From Margaritifera margaritifera (Eukaryota > Mollusca > Bivalvia > Unionida > Margaritiferidae): a stretch of DNA of 64,000 nt. The DNA is taken from contig JAQPZY010001569.1 in the NCBI GenBank assembly GCA_029931535.1, forward strand, positions 1,209,001 to 1,273,000. The letters are read 5' to 3'. This document shows positions 22,696 to 35,443 of this stretch, one piece after another; the stretch's first letter is position 1; each line of letters begins with the position of its first letter. The notes under the pieces were generated by a model. The model had not been told where the DNA came from, did no database searches, and saw only the letters and a program-made list of their open reading frames with translations. The position numbers and the translations under genes are program-made.

Positions 22696-23932
22696 ATCGA
22701 AAATGGAATAAGTAGTGTTACTATTGGCATCTTAAACATTTAAGTGCTGCATGGTAATCGAAGTTAATAAAAAAATTTGTATAACTCAGCATTTGTATGT
22801 TTGTAAAGGTTATTATATTTATTACCTTGAAAAATTTAAAGCATCTCTGGGATTGGGTTGTATTTACACATGGTTTGATTTGCTTGCTTTGGTCGATCGT
22901 TCATTGCTAACGTCGAACAAAGTCTGACTTTTACAACTGGATGTTAAAGACTATGTGAAGTAAAATTAATTTTACTTTTTTACCAAAATAAACAAAACAC
23001 CTAAAACAGATACACAACCCCGATCAAATAATAGACTCTGCTCAGCACGTGTACTTGGGGCACACGTTTATTTGAGTTTTGTGCATTTGTATATTTTCTT
23101 TCATCTTGTGATATTTTATTGTCTTATTTTTCTTTTTTTAAGCTCTCAGTTTTGGGTCTGTTCAATTCCTGTGAACGTTTTCCAAGTTGTCTGCAAAGTT
23201 CAAGTTGTCTGCAAAGTTCAACTCTGCGTAAAATCTATTGGATTTTGTGTAGAAACCTTTTTAAGTTCTTTGCTAACCTCAGATTCAGTTTGCTTTTATC
23301 TTTTTTACCTACCATTTAACTGAAATAAAATTTGGAAAGCTAACCCAAGATGAATCTGAATCGGAACCAACGCCAGTTGCAAGATGATTTACAAGTTTAC
23401 TTTAAGTAGTGAAAATTACTTTTAAATGTATTTGGGTAAATAAAAGAGATGGATTTCAAAACATTCTATGTATGGTATGTCGAAATGTAAACCATACAAC
23501 CGAGTTTAATCAGAAACAAAGAAATGCAAGTCATGTCAAATTATATACAACAAAATGTGCAGGGAGGAAAACATGATACAATCAATACAATGGAGAATAC
23601 AAGAGACAAAGATACTAAAATGGTAAAAACCTCAGATTTATTAGCAATGCAAGAAGCAAATATTTACAAACGCTAAAGAAAAAATATTAAATCAGATACG
23701 ACGCTCAAATTGCTAGGTGTTAAGTTAACTGACTTCTACACCGTATATGGCTAAATTGTACAAGACCTGAAGGTGTCATTTAAAGATGATTTAGACATTG
23801 ATCATTTCATGCTATGTTCATCATTTGATTTGTCTAATTCTGAGCAGGAAAGAAATAATTTCAACCAATACATGTTTACTTAGGATTATTGTCTATATTT
23901 CTTTTGTTTTCTTTATTTTCTATCCTGTATAG
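22696..23932 (+). other. Hv intron, end
   Basis: AT-rich; contains a 15-bp duplication (CAAGTTGTCTGCAAAGTT) near 23180-23215. Ends in the acceptor at 23932. Confidence 0.45.
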
Positions 23933-24008
23933 CAGAAGCTCTGCCGTTGGCGTTTTCGAATAAAAATCCTTGAATGTAATCAAAAATTAGCGCTGAAAGC
24001 TGATAGAG
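23933..24008 (+). CDS. Probable Hv channel exon: rest of coiled coil
   Basis: The acceptor is TATCCTGTATAG and the donor is GTAATC; 25 codons plus one base. It encodes QKLCRWRFRIKILECNQKLA and five more residues, with heptad-like hydrophobic positions and many charges. It extends the coil of the preceding exon with matching phase (0 in, 1 out), and its leftover G joins AA of the next exon to give Glu. Support comes from phase, splice sites and composition rather than clear residue identity. A different or additional exon in these long introns is possible. Confidence 0.62.
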
Positions 24009-24477
24009 GTAATCACAAAATGAGTGACAAACATCCAGTCAATTATCTAATTCCATTTGAAATCATATAATCATCTTCCAAGTCATTCTGCAAAATGTCT
24101 AAATTATCAATCGGAAGAAATGTGCTAATTAATGATGTCAAAGCGTAGATTAAAACAACTGACAATTACTTGAAAATTTTGGCAGTATTAGCATTTATAA
24201 AGATTTCTGATGTCTTCTTTTTTTGTTTCTCCTCCATTTTGCCCAACTATTTGTTAGTTAGATTCTTATTTGGCTACTATAATTTTGAAAGTTCTATTTG
24301 TAATAGCTATGTTTATATCCTTTTTGTGCTCTTCAAATTCCATAGATAACTAATTATTTTTCGTCACTGTAGTTGAGATTCATTGAAACACGAAAAACAT
24401 CATAATTCTTGATAAAACTGACTATTGTCCATTCATCAACGATTAAATCTTCACAGTTTAAAAAAAAAACGGAAAAT

Positions 24478-25870
24478 GGATGAGGGTGGTGTTAGTGATT
24501 ATGATTATTCAATTGAAAATCTTTCTGTATGAGGATGATGACGATGTGATAGATACACAAGTTCTAACAGAAGTTGATGATACTATTAATCACGCAAATG
24601 ATTTTAGTCAGACCGCACCACGTGTTGCTGAAACTACACCCGTCCGACAAAAGTTTCACTGAACCACGTTGACAAGTTCAAGAAACAGATAAAAAAAGGT
24701 TTTGACATGGATGAAACACAATACTAGTTGGTAAAAAATGATTTAATCAAAAGTAAAACTGACTATTATGTAATACGTGCATCTGAAGGTACGACCAAGG
24801 ACTTCAGATTACGAGGAAAAGTAACACCAAGATTCTATTAGCACCTTTCACTTTAGCAAGCAGGAATAGAAAGGAGTTGTTAGACACATTATATTGGACC
24901 AAACCAAAGTGTCAAATTCAAATAAGAACGTCCTGTTGAGGAGATGCAACATAAATATCCGTTATAACATAGTCTTGTTTAAAAAAAAAAAAAAAAAAAA
25001 AAAAAACAACAACAACAACAACAAAAACAACCATTACAAGTCCCTGAGAACAATGAGATGCAAGTGATTAACACAAAAGAACCGTTTGATCAACATGTAA
25101 GTGTAGCAGAAGATTTTATAGATAATTACCACGAAAAAGTTCAAAGCGGGGAACTTCCGCCTAAAGTAAAATGACTAAATACTACACAAGAGGAAACATA
25201 AGTAGGGTCTTATACGGCCGCTGTGAAGGTTGTCAGTTTGAGAATAGAATCTACAAAATATAATGTTAACATATATGAAAAGCAGACTAAAAAAAAAGAA
25301 AGACATCAGCAAAGAAACAGACCCAAACAAAAGAGCTGTATTGCAAGAACATTCGGAAAATGTTTTGGAAGTTTAAGAGCAAACGTTATTAGACTCATAA
25401 TAGATTTTTGAGAGATATTTTAGAGAGAAAAAAATGAAAGAAATAGCGAATAGGTTAAAGAAGAAATTATCATTAGTGTACGGATGAAACACTATATAAA
25501 GAAAATGTTGTAAAAATATGATATCTTATCAACTGTTTCTCTGCCTATAGCAAATTTTGTAAAAGAATTAGTAGTGGGTGACTTGGAGGTAGCGCTGCTC
25601 CATCAGGCTGTAATTATTGGCAGTGTAATAAGCTGGCTTATGAAAACGTCCGAACGTGTAGTTTCTTTACCCGTTAAACATGTTATTTTACATGTTTAGG
25701 CATTAGTAGGTTTGTTACTTGCATTTTTCGTCAGAGGTATAGACACTGCATCCAAGAGAATTGAAAACGCTCACACGTGCATAGCACGATCAAAAATTAG
25801 CGAAGCTCATCGCTGTGAATGAATTTGTAAATTATTTCAAGACGTAAACTAAAGCATCTCCTGCATCCAT
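24478..25870 (+). pseudogene. Decayed coding block of unknown origin, + strand, inside Hv intron
   Basis: Translation shows long protein-like stretches broken by frameshifts and stops. It starts with MDEGGVSDYDYSIENLSV, then an acidic segment EDDDDVIDTQVLTEVDD. Next come DKFKKQIKKGFDMDETQY, KTDYYVIRASEGTTKDFRLR, AEDFIDNYHEKVQSGELPPK and a Lys/Arg-rich region (25270-25430). The end is hydrophobic (LVGLLLAFFVRGIDTA, about 25700-25750), then KRIENAH. The reading direction is consistent over about 1.4 kb, unlike intron noise. I do not recognise the family. A poly-A and (ACA)n tract interrupts it at 24981-25035. It may be a gene of a large DNA transposon or an old virus-like insertion, but that is unproven. 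Confidence 0.55.
24981..25035. repeat. Poly-A followed by (ACA)n
   Basis: 26 A then an ACA trinucleotide run, inside the decayed coding block. Confidence 0.95.
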
Positions 25871-27155
25871 TATATCCATATAAGTATCGGATCGCATTAG
25901 TAGATCCAACAGTGGGACTGTAATCATAATAGTCCTTCTTCTATACATAATTTTCAACCACTTTGTCTTTTCTTTTTTTTTTTCTTTTTTTTTTTTGTTT
26001 TGTTCTTTACAATTTGTTTTCGTACTGTCACAGTTCGCCCTTTGAAATACCATTCATTGCTACCTTTGTATTGATAGTAGGGCTTCATCTGAGTTTTTCT
26101 ATTTTTTTAAATTATTGTTGTATCCAACGATACTACTCACTTTCATAACTGTGTCTCTAACTAATAGTTAGATTCGATCACCACAACGGCATAATCCAAT
26201 TTCACTTTCGACGCTTTTATGTATTTCTGAATCTTACCATAATGTGTTAATCAGAGTCATAACCTTGTTCACCTATTATTAGTTATACTAATAACGTTTT
26301 AGCAGCTCCTGTATCAGACTGGACCTAAACATTATTATAAATGTTCAGCTTTGTATATGTGCACTTAAAATACAAACAAAAATAAATCTGATTTTGCTTT
26401 ACAATATCTTCATTAGTTAATCCATTGCTAATTTGCAAAAAAACAAATACGTTCAACCTGTTGGATTAACTTAATTAGAATAAGGCAACCTTATGAAGTA
26501 CCACCACCATCCGACGCCAAACGTGTTTCCGTATATATTGCTTCTATCATACTAATTAATGTCTATTTCTTTTTACGGTAGAAAAGACCATTGTTTCGTC
26601 AAAGGTTGTTAAATACATGCTATTATCTATAATTGTTCTATTCCTGCCCCCGATGTAGATCGTTAAAATGGTTAAAGATCAAATTAAATTTTTTTAGATC
26701 TATGCTATTGCTGCTTGGATTAAATGCATCCTCACCAAATGAATGTAAAATTTGTAAACTGACTTTACTAAAATCATGTACACTTGGATCTCTTAAATGC
26801 CAATAGGAAATACAGCACGCAGCTATTGCCGTCCATACCGCCCATTTTACTTGACTTTGTCAAAAGTTTCATGACACGTTGTGCTCTGTTTATATATATA
26901 TTTCGCCCCTTGCTATGATCGTGAATGCATTATTTCAACAACAAAAAATGTGTAATAGCTCGTACGTGAAAAATTTAGTTTTAGTGTAATAAATGTTTAT
27001 TCCAATGCTGAATATTTTGTCACTACAATATATGCATGGATAAGACGCAGTACTTATGACAATGAAGAATCTAAAATCTCGGGTATTTTGTATTTTATAT
27101 TTTTTCCCTCTATTTTGTCGATAGGTTTTTCTTTGCTGCATTTGTACAATAGTAC
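25871..27155. other. Spacer between two decayed coding blocks
   Basis: AT-rich, with T-rich tracts at 25965-26000. No clear coding remnants. Confidence 0.4.
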
Positions 27156-29510
27156 AACTAATCGAACTTCGTCCACACCATCCAAGATTCACTGCACGAT
27201 TTATTTGTGTTGATTAATTTCTCTGTATACGAGATGTCAACCGAAAGTTCTGAAAAAATGGTATCATCACAATCTGTATAGCTACATACTGTAAAGATTA
27301 AACTGGATTTCACTTCATCCATGTGGTGTACAATAATTCTTCCCAATTCAAGTAAATGCGGGTAATATTGTGATAACATTTTGTAACAGAAGGTTTTATG
27401 AATGTGTTAAAATTGCACAGGGTAAACATTTAGTAGAGGAAAATGCATAGCTGCTTCTGTTACTGCTATACCTTCTTTGAACAATATTTGAAAGAAGTTT
27501 AAATGTCCTCATGATAACATTAACATTTATGTGATTTTTATTACCCTTATTTTGTTCAAAATCTCGTAGTCTAACTTGTCGTCTTTTACATCATACCTGT
27601 TTTTCAGATCTTTTGAGAAGCATTTGTAATCAACTTCATATTTGTGAATATTATATCTTTTCATTTATTTAATGTTGCCATTCGTTACCTTGCTAGGGAA
27701 TTTTGTACACTTTAATAGCCTTATCACAATTTTATTGTGCCTTACTGTTTACCTGGGATAATTTTGAAGGTACGTTCTTTCTTGCCTCCTGCTTTGTGGT
27801 CAACACAAATTTCACATAGTATGTATGTTTAGCTCCTTTATGTTCTATTGCACCACTCTGTTTATATCTGTCACATTCTAAAAACTCGGGATCTTTCCAA
27901 AACTCAACTGTAGATGTGTCCTCTAGCTTTATGGAGAGGTGTGTATTTGGCACATTGTCTCCAGAAGGAAAGATGTGTCTTGGACACATCATTTATTTTA
28001 ATGGTATACTGTTTTCAGGTGGTTCCCAACTATTAAACAATTCATCGTAGCCTTTCGACTTCACAGGAACATGCATTTTACCATTCATTCTTTTGGGCTT
28101 CAAAGTCTTTCAACTTTCAACACGTCACCTTGTTCTTCATCTAAAGATGCCCCTTGTTCACAAAACAAACCTTCTATATCTTCTTCCTTCATCTCTTCCA
28201 GTATGTGAACAACTGGATCACCAACAATTACTTGCCTGATTGTAAATATTTCCTCTGTAAAGTTATGAAGATATCCCATTACAAAATTTGTTTTTTGCAT
28301 TTTGAAATTCTGACCGTTTGGCTGATTTAAATTTTGGTAACCCAAATGTATCGGTTGTCGAGTAAAATAATAGGTTGATCCATGCATTTGATAGGTTTTC
28401 TTCCTTGCTTGCTTCAATCGTAGTCATATCTCTTAAACTGTGATGAATGTTTTTGTAGCCATAAATTAAATTTGATAAAACGTCAATACAGTTTCTGGTT
28501 TCATTTGGTGTAAAATACTGTCACATCTCAATTCATTGTAGTCTATTTATTTTTGTCCCGTTTAATTTGTTTCTCCCATTGGTTGATATCTGTGAAAGCA
28601 ACTAGATTTTCAGGACAGTAGTAAAACTGTTTTAAATACTATTCTTTGTCAGTCATTTAAAACGAAATAAAAGGATCCAGAGAATACTTTATGACTGATA
28701 AATTGTCTTTTCGTGTTATGAACAAACCAACAGGATGACCGTCTAAAACAGGTACTTCTCTTATCAGCAGTTTGTAACGTTTCTTCAATCCTTTCAAACG
28801 TATGCATGATTTCAGATTTTTATGTTAATTTTTGCCATTTTCTACGGAGTATTCTGCTACAGCTATGTCATATACTGAGTCACTATGAAATTTTAAAATA
28901 TAATTTTGTTCTCCATAAATTATATCTGTTTTTTTTTAATCATTGTAAAATGACGAAGCAAAATTTACCATATTTGTTTTAACGTTGCACTGCAAAATTT
29001 GCTGAACTTAATTTATTCCTTCTTCGTAATGTACTGTTTTACTAATCTTGCTATCAGAGCTGACGCTACTTATTTCAATGTTATCATCATTGAAAGTAGT
29101 TTTTCAATCTGCATTTTTTCTGAAACATTGTATTATATATATCTCCTATCATGTATGAAATAAACAAATTAAGACTTATTCTTTTTAATGTCATTCTTGG
29201 ACACAATTAACTTTGAAAACACTTGTACCCCCTCCAGACTGACACTATCTCTAGATATCGACATTGTTGACTTCATCATAAACTCGTGAAATACTTCTAA
29301 AGTCTCTCTGAAAACTATTGAATGACATACAATGTAGCCTTGTGCCATTATTTATCATGTGTAAAGAAATTAAAATTGTTATTTATGATTGCTTTATTAT
29401 CTTCATAGTCTGACTGGTCTAATTTGTTTTGTTTTTGTGAAACAATATCCCCGAATCTGCCTGATTCAGTATTTTTTAAAATTCTGATTTCTAATTGTTA
29501 TACACAAAAA
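27156..29510 (-). pseudogene. Decayed coding block of unknown origin, - strand, inside Hv intron
   Basis: Reading the minus strand from 29510 downwards, protein-like segments follow each other with only scattered stops and frameshifts. Examples are TESGRFGDIVSQKQNKLDQS (about 29490-29430), SRDSVSLEGVQVFSKLIVSK (about 29270-29200), EISSVSSDSKISKTVHYEEG (about 29080-29010), ILKFHSDSVYDIAVAEYSVE (about 28900-28840) and EVPVLDGHPVGLFITRKDNL (28760-28690). A new Met start follows, with MTDKE..YLKQFYYCPEN (28660-28600). Further down are FVMGYLHNFTEEIFTIRQVI (about 28290-28230) and DNVPNTHLSIKLEDTS (about 27960-27910). At least two original genes are likely. No family was recognised; the order and opposite orientation to the block at 24.5-25.9 kb suggest one large inserted element. 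Confidence 0.55.
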
Positions 29511-30223
29511 ATGAGTGGTCTAGAATTTTTTAATGATTTTCAAAACAACACCAACTCTCGCTGGTCTAGTCTATAATATGTTGATTTTTACTTTTCTTGT
29601 CGCTATAGGGATGTAAAAGTACAAAAATATAAGTGATCTTGTAATTTGTTAAGATTTTCAACACAACGCTTAGTCTCGCTGTTCTAGTATTGTTTTTTTT
29701 TTTTTTTTTTTTTTTTAAATCGAACTCGCGACCCTTCGTTTATGAAGTTAACATGCTTAGAAGTGAATATCCAACTCAACCCACTGTCAAGGAAGGATAT
29801 TGCTATTGGAAATGTTCAGAAAGAACTTCAGTTACTGGAACTGCAATCCACGTGCCATAGGACTTCGCATTTTGAATCTCAGAGAATTGATTTAGAAATC
29901 ATTAGTGTTGATGATACAGAACTCCTCTCTAAGGACATATAAGATTTTATAAATTTAGAGCATACCAAACATGATGCACCACATGCTGTGGAGATGATGA
30001 CTGGTATAATTTCGCCGTCAAACCTTTCTTGGCGCACCTATGTGACGGAATAGTGATAACTGCTACTTTCATTCTGGTACAAATATCCGAGATCAAATAA
30101 GTATGTTATACTTTTTTTTAAACATTTTTTTACATATTTGTTCGGACTCCTTACATATATTAAACTATATTTGGACGATAATAGTATTTATATATCAAGA
30201 ATATGAACGTGTTGTAGAACTCT

Positions 30224-30262
<39 letters not shown>

Positions 30263-30597
30263 TGTTTCCATGGATACCACTTTGAGTTATAATGCATTAG
30301 ATGATAGCTGTAAATGTAATAAGAAAAGGAAAATAACAAAGTTAAATTTTGAAGAAAAAAAGCTAACACCAATAAAACAAATATTATGGTTTTTAGGTGA
30401 GGTGGTAGGTTGCCTGAGAATCTAAACTTGTGATACGAATTTTTTTGGGCAAATTTTCGTAACTATGTATCGTTTTAATTACTCGAGTCTCATTTTGCGA
30501 CGCATAATAAACTTTGGCTGGTGAAACCAGTTTTTGTGAAAACGAATAAATATATATTTAAATTTACTATTGCCTCAGTTAGACATAAGGTTATCGC
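29511..30597. other. Unassigned intron DNA with low-complexity tracts
   Basis: T run at 29692-29716 and (GA)n at 30227-30260. A 66-codon + strand frame at 29742-29942 has a balanced composition (includes RKDIAIGNVQKELQLLELQS) and may be a further scrap of the same inserted element, but this is weak. Confidence 0.4.
30227..30260. repeat. (GA)n microsatellite
   Basis: About 17 GA units. Confidence 0.97.
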
Positions 30598-31332
30598 AAA
30601 TTTTCGTTTTAAGTCCTATTTCGATAGTATCGCTGTGTCGAAATTTTCGTTTCAAGTCCTATTTCGATAGTATGGCTGTGTCCAAACTTTCGTTTCAAGC
30701 CTTATTTCGATAGTATCGCTGTGTCCAAAATTTCGTTTCAAGTCCTATTTCGATAGTATGGCTGTGTCCAAATTTTCGTTTTAAGTCCTATTTCGATAGT
30801 ATCGCTGTGTCCAAATTTTCGTTTCAAGTCCTATTTCGATAGTATCGCTGTATCGACATTTTCGTTTCAAGTCCTATTTCGATAGTATCGCTGTGTCCAA
30901 ATTTTCGTTTCAAGTCCTATTTCGATAGTATCGCTGTGTCGAAATTTTCGTTTCAAGTCCTATTTCGATAGTATGGCTGTGTCAAAATGTTTGTTTCAAG
31001 TCCTATTTCGATAGTATCGCTGTGTCCAAATTTTCGTTTCAAGTCCTATTTCGATAGTATGGCTGTGTCAAAATGTTTGTTTCAAGTCCTATTTCGATAG
31101 TATCGCTGTGTCCAAATTTTCGTTTCAAGTCCTATTTCGATAGTATGGCTGTGTCAAAATGTTTGTTTCAAGTCCTATTTCGATAGTGTCGCTGTGTCCA
31201 AATTTTCGTTTCAAGTCCTATTTCGATAGTATCGCTGTGTCGAAATTTTCGTTTCAAGTCCTATTTCGATACTATCGCTGTGTCCAAATTTTCGTTTCAA
31301 GTCCTATTTCGATAGTATCGCTGTGTCCAAAT
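30598..31332. repeat. 43-bp satellite array, about 17 copies
   Basis: The unit is AATTTTCGTTTCAAGTCCTA + TTTCGATAGTATCGCTGTGT + CCA. Successive TCGATAGTAT cores start at 30621, 30664 and 30707, giving a 43-bp period. Units fall into types (TATCGCTG/TCCAAATTTTCG and TATGGCTG/TCAAAATGTTTG) that alternate in part of the array. 43 is not a multiple of three, so the array is not coding. Confidence 0.95.
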
Positions 31333-32415
31333 TCAGAATATTTCTATCAAGACTTAGAGTATCCTCACATCGTTTAGAGATTAAAAGTGATTGATGGTAA
31401 CACCTTATTACTCCTCATGACAATATATATTGTAGAAATTGCACTGAACTTGAGGAAGGATGTCATTTTGTGCTATGTTGTCCTTTGTATGCAAATTTAA
31501 GAAGAAACCACATTGGTAAGAGATACTGGAAAAGGCTTGGTATGTTTTTGCTTATTGAACTTTTGAGTTCTTCAAATACAAACATTATTAAGAGATTGGC
31601 CATCTTTGTTTACGAAACTTTTGTACAAAGAAAAGAAATATCGTATTTTAATCAAATATACTATTTTTTTATGCATTTTGTCCATACTAAACTCAACTAT
31701 GCCAATTTTTTAACTTTCAAATAGAATCGTTTGACTGCCAATGTGTTTTCCCACCGGCTGCTAAGTCAATTTTCCTTTCCTATGTGTTATGTTTCCTTTT
31801 CCGACGTGCTACGCACTTCCCCGATACGCGGTGTTCCCATGACAAATTCCCGAAAAGTTATATAGGAAAGGGTCTTTCTCGACTTTTCCTTTGCAAAATG
31901 TTCTAAGTTCAAATATTTCATAATTTTCAGCTGTGGGTACGCCAGCTTCAGGGACTTTGCCGGAAGTGCGGTGTTCGTGAGTCTGCGATCCAAGCATGCG
32001 CACCACAAGGTAATGGTTTTAATGTTTGTTGGAATATTTTTTTCTATTTCTGAACCTCGTGAGGGAAACTTAAAAACCAGATCATACACCAGTGAAGCAT
32101 GGGTTTGTCCAAAATTGTTTCAAAAATGTATCTAAAATTAGGAATTCTTTTATCGGAAACGTTATATGATATTATGACAGATATCAAATTTACAGCAGAT
32201 AGCAATTTTACCCTTTATGGCATTAAAAAAAATATTTCTACTTTTTTGTCTGACACAGTTGTCTATACAGGTTGATCATTACATGTATGAATGGTAAAAA
32301 TGGTTCAAAAACAAATCTCTGCCTTTATATCTGCAACTCCAGCACATTTAACTATGTTAAGATGAATGAAAGAAAAGGACTCATATCCTAATAATTTCTT
32401 GTTTACCTTTTGCAG
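31333..32415 (+). other. Hv intron end
   Basis: No coding recognised on either strand. A CG-richer stretch at 31800-32000 gives overlapping minus-strand frames with no domain. Ends in the acceptor of the tail exon. Confidence 0.45.
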
Positions 32416-32729
32416 AAAAAAGACGGCGCAGCTCTTTTTTCAGCAGTCTATCAAACTTAGCCTCTGCGGCATTATTTAGTGCCTTTGGTTCGTCGTCTAA
32501 AATGGACAATACTTTGTCTTCGTCATCATCATCATCAGATGACGAAGACGACAACACAATCAAACAGAACGGACAGCTCGCGTCCATATCAAGTGATAGC
32601 CAATTGTCTTCCCGTGTCACTTTCTTTCTGACTCCGGATTTGGAAACAAACGGCAGGCAGAATCCAGTTTTCACTTTCGATCCGGAATTCATTACATCCG
32701 TCAGCAAAAGTACGGACAGCGAGAGTTCG
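32416..32729 (+). CDS. Hv channel C-terminal tail exon
   Basis: The acceptor is TACCTTTTGCAG. The phase (2 nt in) matches the phase-1 donor at 24008. It encodes a cytoplasmic tail of about 104 residues that has no counterpart in human Hv1. The tail has a basic patch followed by serines (EKRRRSSFF, a plausible basophilic-kinase site), an Ala/Leu/Ser-rich stretch, then a run of seven serines followed by DDEDD, a CK2-like acidic-serine tract. A donor (GTGAGA at 32730) closes the exon in phase 0. If it is not used, the frame reads eight codons on to TAA at 32754-32756. Membership of this gene rests on phase, strand and splice sites. Confidence 0.65.
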
Positions 32730-32756
32730 GTGAGAGGAATGTCTTCTTTACAGTAA

Positions 32757-34737
32757 CAGTATTATAGAATGTAAACATTTACTTAGTCAAACAACTTGCT
32801 TGAAATGTAATCGATCTAAACCACATGGATGGTGTATTTTTTCCTTATTTGCATTTTATGGACTGTCATTCAACTTCATTTGGATTATCCGTCAAAATCT
32901 TATCCAAGTCGTAGCTACTCAGCCAGTCCCGTTATTCAAAGAATAACCTCGTATTTATTTAGGAGAATCACCGCCATAATACTATTTATATATTTTCTAT
33001 TAATGTACGATGTATACTTTAATTTGTATTATTCTATATTTGCGTAATCTATGTATGTAGGACGTACATTTAGACTGGCATCTCTGCCTCTTTTAGTATT
33101 TTGTTATCAAGTTTATATTTTTGATATTGAAATACTGCAATTTCATATCTTCAAATTAATGGATATGTGTAGGACGTCAACATTCTAAATTGCATCATCC
33201 CATCTCTTAATATCCTCGTCCCATTCTGACTGTTCATTTGACGAGATATGCTAATTATTATAATGATAATGGAATTAATAACATCCTGGAAGTTACAATG
33301 TAACAGAGTGAAAGTTGCAAGTTAGATGTAAGTATAATGCATGTTTGAATAATGTAATCAGTGACATATGTTGGAATAATAGGACATTACAGCACTGACG
33401 CACTATTACAACAAATGGCGCTGTTACATCTCTCTCTCTCTCAAAAAATAAAAGCGATAAATGCTCCGGGTCGGGTATGTTACAAGTTCTAAGCATGGAC
33501 GACATGCGCACGGATACAAGACTCAATACCAAAGGCCTGGGTGACGTGCCGTATCTCGCCATGAAAAGAAGCTACATGGTTTACACTTTCTTTATTCCTG
33601 ATAACTAACCGATCGGGAACTATGCTTAGACTAGCTCATCTGAATCTGATAATTTAATATACCTTCGCTGTAGTTCTCTCAGTAACTGTATCTCCTCCTA
33701 AATCTCTGGCTGAAAATTAACCAACCTTTTTTCATAAGCTTTTGATATGGTAAATATATGTTAGAAGTTTACCCAATTTTGTCTTTTTCCCTTAGGGTTT
33801 CAGCCGGGAGTCAAAAGTCATGTGTGCAAATTATTTCAATGACAATAAGACTAACTTCCGCAATCATTAAGATCGCGAAATCTATATTGGATACCGAAGC
33901 GGACATGTTATATTGGAGTTAACGCTGAACTTGGACTTAATCATACGAATATTTACATCTCTATCAATATGCTAAAATTTTGCAAGAGTTTGTAATAGTG
34001 CCTGTTTACAGGAGTACTCTGCAAATCCTGTGAGCAAGATGTTATATTAGACAAGGTGAGGTCTGGGTTAGGAGTAACTTGAACATATATTACATGTTTT
34101 CTCATACATTGACCTAAACGTTGATATTGGATATATACATACTGTAAATATCCGTACTCTTAAAGAATCTTTGATTCAAAAGTTTCATAATGTTTTCCTA
34201 AACTATGTAACTCCTTCAAATACTGAGAAGTCTAATAAAATATGGGCACATTGTATCTTCAAAAAACAAATTAGCTCCGCAAACTACCTGCATGTTGTTA
34301 AAATTTTTTAAAAAATCAACAAAAACATCACTATGTTGTCTTCGCCTTAGTTGCCATTCTCTAGGGATTTAAATAGGTTGATATAACAAACTTGAACAAT
34401 GTCAACGTTTTTGTCATTTCTGCCCAAACTCAATAGCTGATGGAAAAAGCTTGTTATTGTCATGCCCTGTAAATAAACATGTAAGAAAATACTTTTTCAT
34501 AGGCTTCTGTCAAAACGTTTTGATCAAAAAACGATTAAAATAAGAGTCTTATATTTTTAGTTGATCTTGATACAAGTATTGCAAATATAGTGGTTAATTT
34601 TGTAAATGTATCTCATGAAAGTGGCACAACCAGACTGCCCTCTACAGATAGGTAGTTACACTCCTATATACTTGCCATCAAATATTATCATTATTTCCTA
34701 TTTCATTCGTTCGTTTATTCTTTTGTCACATTGTTCA
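32757..34737. other. Intron or 3' flank of the Hv gene
   Basis: AT-rich with no element recognised. It is intron if the GTGAGA donor at 32730 is used, otherwise 3' UTR and flank. Confidence 0.45.
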
Positions 34738-34912
34738 CAATGGCGGATTTTTTTTTTTTTTTTTGGGGAGGGGTAAGTTTTTTTATTTACGGTTAGATGG
34801 TTAAAAGTATGCCCTGGAAACACTTAAAATGCCAGGGGTTCCATTCCCATAGACCCATTGCCAATTTGTCTATGCTTCCCCTCAACCATATTTCTGGATC
34901 CGCCCCGGTACT
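34738..34912. mobile_element. Short palindromic element
   Basis: The left end, ATGGCGGAT followed by a T run and GGGGAGGGG, mirrors the right end CCCCTCAAC..TGGATCCGCCCC. It is MITE-sized. TGGATCCGCCC text also occurs near 18290. Confidence 0.5.
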
Positions 34913-35443
34913 CTCTGTTAGAGATGCTAGGTACAATTAATTGAATGTGTGTATATTTTAGATGACCTATCACGAATCCATGGGTAAAATCTCAAAATGA
35001 AATATAGGGAAATTGTGAATGGGCAACAGATGTCAATGAATTATTAATTAGTTCAATAGTTTATCAAACTATTCATTATTCATTCTGCTGCTTTTAAAAG
35101 TGAGAAAGTGTTATGAAAATTGTGTCTTCAGGTGAGATATCGGCTATTGTATCTCACATTTATTGTATTACTGAGTAACACCTTGAAAACATGTCGTCAC
35201 ATGAGGTTCTGAAAATCTTCTGTCAATTAATGTTGATGGATAATGTTTTTATGTTGTTGTTTGTTTTTGTTTTTTACTGGGCTAATACCAGGTACATTTT
35301 CGGTCACAGAAATACACGACAATTTGAGACTGAATCTTATCTTTGATGTATATGTGTAAAATTTAACGTATATGATGTGTTTTGAATCTTCCATCAGGCA
35401 GTTCCATGGTAAACAAACGTAACTCGTGGTATTTCATTTTCAG

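Noticed and set aside
31159..31377. 72-codon + strand frame
   Set aside because: Frame-cycling translation of the 43-bp satellite.
32381..32707. 108-codon minus-strand frame opposite the Hv tail exon
   Set aside because: It is the complement of the Ser/Asp-rich coding exon; the + strand has matching splice sites and phase.
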